Shown: positions 59,425 to 64,000 of the stretch, one piece after another
How positions within the stretch are numbered: position 1 is the stretch's first letter
Layout of the letters: the number at the start of each line of letters is the position of its first letter
Assembly: GCF_015672735.1 (NCBI RefSeq)
Contig: NZ_JADABY010000076.1
Span: forward strand, 1-64,000
Source of the DNA: Citrobacter sp. Res13-Sevr-PEB04-36
GTDB taxonomy: Bacteria; Pseudomonadota; Gammaproteobacteria; Enterobacterales; Enterobacteriaceae
Direction: 5' to 3'
DNA: 64,000 bases
The notes under the pieces: model-generated
The model's input: only the letters and a program-made list of their open reading frames with translations
Database searches by the model: none
What the model was told of the DNA's origin: nothing
Translations under genes and position numbers: made by a program

Positions 59425-60567
59425 TGCCGGTGATTGCGCCGTCACTTTAGGCCGCAAGACGATGGCGGGCAGCGCCACCAGCGCCATAACCCAGAATACG
59501 CCGCTGCCCATATTCTGGTACAGGTAACCAGCGAACACGGTCATGATGGCAATACTGCCACCCATCGCAATGGCGGAATAGACCGCCTGCAAACGAATCA
59601 CTTCGCTGCTCTGGCGTGCGGCAATATAGCGCATGGCCGCCAGGTGACACACGGTAAACGTACCGCAATGCAGGATCTGCACCACGATAAGCCACGGCAG
59701 TTCGGTGCTCCAGCCCATCAAACCCCAGCGCACCACGCCACACACGGCGGAGAGCAGCAGCAGATCTCGGGCGCTAAAGCGGCGGAACAGCTTGTGGCTG
59801 AGTGCGAAGATAATCACTTCTGCGACCACGCCCAGTGACCACAAATAGCCTACCGCCGACGCCGAATACCCGGCAGACTGCCAGTAAATAGCGCTGAAAC
59901 CGTAATAGGCGGCGTGCGCCCCTTGCAGCAGGCTCACGCAGGCAAGAAAGCGCCAGCTCTGCATAACCAGCTGACGCCAGGCCGGCCATCCGGTACTCTC
60001 CTGCTGGCGAGCCTCTCCCGCAGGTTGCACGCTCGGGCGGATCATCATGCCCAGCAGCATTGACGCCACCGCCAGTGACAGCAGCACCAGGATTACCCGA
60101 TAGTCATACAGGGTCACCAGCTTACCGGTCAGCGCCGAGCCAATCACAAAGGCCACTGAACCCCACAACCGCACCCGGCCATAGTCCATGGTGATTTGCT
60201 TTTGCCAGGTATTCGCCAGCGCATCCGTCAGCGGCACCAGCGGCGAGAAGAACAGGTTAAACCCGACCATCACCACCATCAGCCACGCCACGTGCGTCCC
60301 CGCCCAGAAGGCCAGCGCAAATACCAGCGTCAGCAGCGCTAAAATGCGTAAAGCAGAAATCAGACGAGAGGGATCGCTCACGCGCGGCGCAATCAACAAA
60401 CTGCCGAGAAAACGCGCAATCAGCCCCGCACCCAACAGCAGGCCGATGGTTTCAGGCGTCAGCCCCAACCCTTCGAGCCAGACGCTCCAGAAAGGTAAAA
60501 AAATACCGTAGCTAAAAAAGTAGGTAAAATAACCGAGCGCCAGCCAGCGCGTGGAGTGCAAAACCAT
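59419..60567 (-). CDS. hcaT: Putative 3-phenylpropionate transporter HcaT (MFS)
   Basis: 382 residues, close to 379 in E. coli. About 12 membrane segments of the nucleoside-symporter-like (LacY/RafB) branch of MFS. LALGYFTYFFSYGIFLPFW is the first helix and RLWGSVAFVIGSALTG the conserved loop. E. coli hcaT is followed by the hca dioxygenase genes; here the next gene is an epimerase-like one, so the catabolic genes are not in this place. Substrate is inferred from the E. coli name only. Confidence 0.93.
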   Translation of the reverse strand: MVLHSTRWLALGYFTYFFSYGIFLPFWSVWLEGLGLTPETIGLLLGAGLIARFLGSLLIAPRVSDPSRLISALRILALLTLVFALAFWAGTHVAWLMVVMVGFNLFFSPLVPLTDALANTWQKQITMDYGRVRLWGSVAFVIGSALTGKLVTLYDYRVILVLLSLAVASMLLGMMIRPSVQPAGEARQQESTGWPAWRQLVMQSWRFLACVSLLQGAHAAYYGFSAIYWQSAGYSASAVGYLWSLGVVAEVIIFALSHKLFRRFSARDLLLLSAVCGVVRWGLMGWSTELPWLIVVQILHCGTFTVCHLAAMRYIAARQSSEVIRLQAVYSAIAMGGSIAIMTVFAGYLYQNMGSGVFWVMALVALPAIVLRPKVTAQSPAL

Positions 60568-60655
60568 GATTCCCTCCCGTTTGGAGGCGATAGTCTGGCG
60601 ATAAACCCCGGCTGGCGCAAGTGAGTATTAACAGGCAGATAACATGATAATTGCC

Positions 60656-61480
60656 CTATTCTACGCGAATTTGCAGCGCAAAATGGCACTGTTCGCCCTG
60701 TGCTAAAAGGCGTAACCCCGGCTGGCCCGGCATGTGGTGGGCATTCACCGGATGCGTCTGCGGTTCGAGGCAAAGGAACTCCTCACCCGACACTCTGAAC
60801 AGCATAAGCCACGGAGTTTGCGCTAAAATCGTGAGCTTCATCACATCACGTTGAATGACCGCCTGCCCGCCCCAGCCGGAATACCCCACGTTCAACCAGG
60901 CGTCCTCGCCATACTGCGCGCGAGTGAAATCAGCCGCTGGTGGGATATCGTTCTGCCAGGGTAGCGGTAAGTGTTGCTCCCCCTCCGGCCAGTAGCCGCT
61001 GGCCGAAAACTGCGCCGTACTGCGCGCATCAAAGGCAAAAAACGGATGGAAACCGCAGCCGTACAGCATCGGTCGTTCACCGTTGTGGGTGAGGGTCAGC
61101 GAGGCATGCAGGCTGGACGCTTCCAGTTGATAGCACAGTTGCGCCGTATAGTCGTAACCGCACGGATGCCAGCTGTGTAAGCGCAGCAAACAGCCGCTTT
61201 GAGTCGCATTAACCACCGCCCAGCGCCGCAGCCAGCCGTCACCGTGCAGGAAGAACGTATCGTCCGCCTCATGCTGTGGCAAAACAACCTCTTCCCCCCG
61301 CAGCACAAAGCGATTACCTGCCACCCGGTTAGCCAGCGGTAACATGGGGAACATCGCGCCCGCCGGGTTTTCATGCAGTACCGGCGACTGATGAGAGCGA
61401 AAGATAAGCCGCGCCACCTTTGCGCCTTGCGCATCAATTTCAGCCTCCAGCGCCGCATTCTGTAATCGTATTCGTGTCAT
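60656..61480 (-). CDS. Aldose 1-epimerase (mutarotase)-like protein
   Basis: 274 residues from the ATG at 61480, with GAGGCGT upstream; the longer frame to 61534 overlaps the end of the upstream gene. The galactose mutarotase-like fold is seen: PMLPLANRVAGNRFVLRGE (substrate-binding Asn/Arg), FFLHGDGWLRRW (catalytic His), GCGFHPFFAFD (second His) and CLEPQTHPVNAHHMPG with the general base Glu. It should interconvert alpha and beta anomers of a sugar. It lies 46 bases after the DUF5107 gene, probably in one operon that begins beyond the window. Confidence 0.9.
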   Translation of the reverse strand: MTRIRLQNAALEAEIDAQGAKVARLIFRSHQSPVLHENPAGAMFPMLPLANRVAGNRFVLRGEEVVLPQHEADDTFFLHGDGWLRRWAVVNATQSGCLLRLHSWHPCGYDYTAQLCYQLEASSLHASLTLTHNGERPMLYGCGFHPFFAFDARSTAQFSASGYWPEGEQHLPLPWQNDIPPAADFTRAQYGEDAWLNVGYSGWGGQAVIQRDVMKLTILAQTPWLMLFRVSGEEFLCLEPQTHPVNAHHMPGQPGLRLLAQGEQCHFALQIRVE

Positions 61481-61526
61481 TGCTACGCCTCGAGAGTGCC
61501 GGACGGTTTCCCGCCCGGCAGCCTGG

Positions 61527-64000
61527 TTAGTCAAAGAGACCGCTTACCAACGCATGGCTTATCAGCAGCGCTTTGTCATGGGACGGGTTCAACGTCAGCA
61601 GCAACGTCAAGGCATTCTGGCAAGCATTTCGCTTGCCCAGTCCAAGGTAGCCTAACGCCTCAATAAACAGGCAATGTTGCTGGTGTCGCAACACAGGACT
61701 CGTATCCAACGCGACAAGGTCCGGCAACGATACAGCAAAAAAATCTGTTTCCGGGACGCTATCCCGATGACCTTCAACCCAATCAAGGAAGCCCTGAAAA
61801 TGGGCATCTGCCTGCAGATGCTCACCGCTCATCCTCATCGCTATTCCTTGCCAGAACAGATAATCAGCGGGCTGATCGTTGTAGTAACGTCCCGCGCTGA
61901 GACCGGAGTCCCCCTGCATCGCACGTGCCAACGCCTGACCCGCGAGTTCGCTTTCGCCCAGTTGCTGATGACAATAAGCCAACAGATACCAGATATCGTT
62001 ATCGGTTTGCCCTGGTAACCGCCCTTCACTCAGGTTTAGCGGGTAACGTAGCGCCTGCTGGAGCAACTCAACCGCGTGCCCCGTTTCCCCCTGGCGAATT
62101 GCCTCCAACGCGCGATGAGCCTGGTTGAGCAGATACTGCCCGGTAACCCTCCCTTCGCCCCCTTCCCAGGGATGAAATTCGCGGTCGCGCAACACCTGTG
62201 CAGCCTGTTGATACTCCCCCACGCCGTTCCACAGGCTAAGCAACTCAGCGGTGAGATCATCACGTTTTAACGCCACGCAGCGACGAGGCATTAGCAGCGC
62301 CAGCCGCGTTTCGATACTCAGCCCCTGCTGTTTTTGCAGGTAATCCAGCTCAAACAGGAAACGCGCATTATCGGGCTCCAGCGCCACCGCGTGTTGTAAA
62401 TACTGGCTCGCCAACTGGGCATTATGCTGTTTATTCCAGGCATAGATCCCTAGCAGGCGGTGTACTGGCGCAAAATCAGGCTGAAGTACCAGCGTCTGCT
62501 GCCAGCAGGCAATGGCCTCATCGTAGCGACGCTTGCTGTACCAGAAGCAGCCAAGCAAATAACAAGCAAAAGCATCCTGTCGCAGAGATTGCAACATCAC
62601 CACTTCGTCGAGAGTGTTAGGGAAACGCACCCGGTTGGCAAAGCAGCGCTGCGCACTTTGCAGATACGGCTGCGAATTGTTGCTAAGTGAGGCCAGCCAC
62701 AGCATCGGCATCGCCTCCTGGCTATCAAGCAGTGCCAGCAACTCACGGGCATCCTGTTTTTTACCGAGTGAGACCAGCCAGCCCGCTAATGTGCTGGCGT
62801 TGATGCCACGCTGGCCGGTGACGCCAATCAAGGCATCACGTGCAGACGCCTCCCGTCCGATGGCCCAACGCGCGTAGTGCAGCGCGTAGCTCAACGGATG
62901 CGTCTTGAGTGACTGGTCGATGTATTCCTGTGCAGCCCGTTCACCACGGGTCGTCGCCAGCACCAGGGCTTTTAGCCCCATCGCCAGGTTATTGCCGCTG
63001 TTAAATTGCAGGCTAATGTCCACTTTTTCCAGCGCATCGCCGTCATCGCCGTGCTTCATCGCCAGCCGCGCCAGCGAGTAAAAGGCAGCGTCACGGCAGT
63101 TTCCGCTCCAGCTCGCCTTGTAGTAGCTATCCCACGCTTTGCTCTCTTCTCCCTGCCGTTCCAGCGCCGCGCCCAGCAGCATACTGGCCTCACCATCACG
63201 CGGGTTTTTATTCAGCCGATGGGCTCTGCCGAGCGCCGCTTCAGCACAATGCTGGGCCAGTGCCCAGTCGGCGCGGTTCAGCGCCAGATTGCCCAACGCC
63301 ACATTATTGCGATAATCCTCGGGATCCAACTCAATCGCCCGGCGGTAATAATCTTCAGCATAACGGCTGGCCTGGTTGTACTGCTCAATATGCTGACCAA
63401 TGAAATAAAGTTCTTCACCGTTCGTCAGTGCCTGCGGCAATTTGGGGGCAATGGCGGCGCTGGGTAGCGGCGTTTCTTCAGGAATGTGCTCTTCGTAATG
63501 CAGTATCTGACGGTTGTCGCTATCAAATATTGTCATCGTCAGGCGCTGAGGCCAGCATTCGTTCAACGTCTCCTGCCAACTTTGCCCTGGCTCCAGGGTA
63601 ACGTGGGTGTTCCACAGCGTTTGCCGGGCATCACGAATTTCCACCCGCACATCATGGAGCGGTGCAACCGCATACAAGCCCACCACCAACATCGAAGCCT
63701 GCCGCTCAAGGCGCATCACCAACTGAGCATTGGCATTCTGCACCGATGACAGCTCGCTATAAGGCAGGAAATTCTGCACGAAGATTTTCTCTTCATACGG
63801 TGCAAGCCAGGTGAAATCCGGCTGGTTATCCGTAAAGACTCCAGTCATCAGTTCAATATAAGGACCATTTTCGTCGGTTAACTGGCGATCCCAGGCCTGA
63901 CCAAATTCGCCATGTCCCCATGTCCACTGCTTTTTACCCGGAGAAATATGGTGATCCGCGACGTGTAATAAACCGCCGCGCTCACCGTGATGCCAGGCAC
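61527..64000 (-). CDS. DUF5107 domain protein with TPR repeats, partial (runs off right edge)
   Basis: At least 824 residues: the frame stays open beyond an internal ATG at 63848 to the window edge, and the extra residues (WTWGHGEFGQAWD) are clearly coding. What is visible is the end of a DUF5107 domain (YEEKIFVQNFLPYSELSSV), a beta-rich segment, then about 600 residues of TPR-like helix pairs (YYRRAIELDPEDYRNNVALG, ACWQQTLVLQPDFAPVHRL). No signal peptide can be judged. Family members lie next to sugar-handling genes, as here with the epimerase. The biochemical role is unknown; the N-terminal region resembles carbohydrate-mutarotase-type folds by family annotation, which I cannot check here. 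Confidence 0.82.
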   Translation of the reverse strand, partial: AWHHGERGGLLHVADHHISPGKKQWTWGHGEFGQAWDRQLTDENGPYIELMTGVFTDNQPDFTWLAPYEEKIFVQNFLPYSELSSVQNANAQLVMRLERQASMLVVGLYAVAPLHDVRVEIRDARQTLWNTHVTLEPGQSWQETLNECWPQRLTMTIFDSDNRQILHYEEHIPEETPLPSAAIAPKLPQALTNGEELYFIGQHIEQYNQASRYAEDYYRRAIELDPEDYRNNVALGNLALNRADWALAQHCAEAALGRAHRLNKNPRDGEASMLLGAALERQGEESKAWDSYYKASWSGNCRDAAFYSLARLAMKHGDDGDALEKVDISLQFNSGNNLAMGLKALVLATTRGERAAQEYIDQSLKTHPLSYALHYARWAIGREASARDALIGVTGQRGINASTLAGWLVSLGKKQDARELLALLDSQEAMPMLWLASLSNNSQPYLQSAQRCFANRVRFPNTLDEVVMLQSLRQDAFACYLLGCFWYSKRRYDEAIACWQQTLVLQPDFAPVHRLLGIYAWNKQHNAQLASQYLQHAVALEPDNARFLFELDYLQKQQGLSIETRLALLMPRRCVALKRDDLTAELLSLWNGVGEYQQAAQVLRDREFHPWEGGEGRVTGQYLLNQAHRALEAIRQGETGHAVELLQQALRYPLNLSEGRLPGQTDNDIWYLLAYCHQQLGESELAGQALARAMQGDSGLSAGRYYNDQPADYLFWQGIAMRMSGEHLQADAHFQGFLDWVEGHRDSVPETDFFAVSLPDLVALDTSPVLRHQQHCLFIEALGYLGLGKRNACQNALTLLLTLNPSHDKALLISHALVSGLFD

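Noticed and set aside
1..64000. CRISPR arrays, tRNA or rRNA genes, insertion sequences
   Set aside because: No regularly spaced repeats, cloverleaf-like sequences, rRNA segments or transposase genes were seen.

Overview
The window comes from an enterobacterial chromosome. Gene order and protein sequences from guaBA to hcaT follow the E. coli/Salmonella backbone closely (guaBA, xseA, yfgJ, der-bamB-yfgM-hisS-ispG-rodZ, rlmN, ndk, pbpC-yfhM, sseA, sseB, pepB, the isc operon, trmJ, suhB, csiE, hcaT). Full-length ERIC and REP elements support this. The ratA-sinI-sinH locus between xseA and yfgJ, together with an added sugar operon, NicO transporter and peptide transporter, fits Citrobacter best. 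This is an inference from gene content, and another Salmonella-related genus is not excluded.

Region 1 (1-4585) is the end of an AT-rich integrative element inserted at the 3' end of guaA. It holds a P4-type tyrosine integrase, a small membrane protein of unknown function, a zinc-finger/HTH-like protein, an AlpA-type regulator and the start of a RepA-like P-loop ATPase that runs off the left edge. Region 2 (4586-9225) is guaBA with its PurR-type operator, divergent from xseA. Region 3 (9338-18321) is a surface-protein locus at the site of the Salmonella CS54 island: SinH (inverse-autotransporter barrel), SinI (small secreted protein) and RatA (1881 residues, six repeated modules). The three share terminal modules, which suggests one export or assembly system.

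Region 4 (18515-48304) is core genome: yfgJ, an extra POT peptide transporter, the ribosome/outer-membrane/isoprenoid cluster, rlmN, ndk, the PBP1C and alpha-2-macroglobulin pair, sseA, sseB, pepB, the complete iscRSUA-hscBA-fdx-iscX operon behind two abutting IscR sites, trmJ and suhB. Region 5 (48378-57185) is accessory metabolism: a NicO-type metal exporter with a DUF1007 partner, then a six-gene pentose-type operon (binding protein, ATPase, two permeases, FGGY kinase, SIS-domain isomerase).

Region 6 (57186-58146) has no convincing gene. It holds a large nested inverted repeat (57277-57914). Its two arms carry hairpins at matching positions whose stems differ by paired changes, which is the strongest unexplained signal in the window. 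Region 7 (58147-64000) is csiE, hcaT, an aldose 1-epimerase-like gene and a DUF5107/TPR protein that runs off the right edge.
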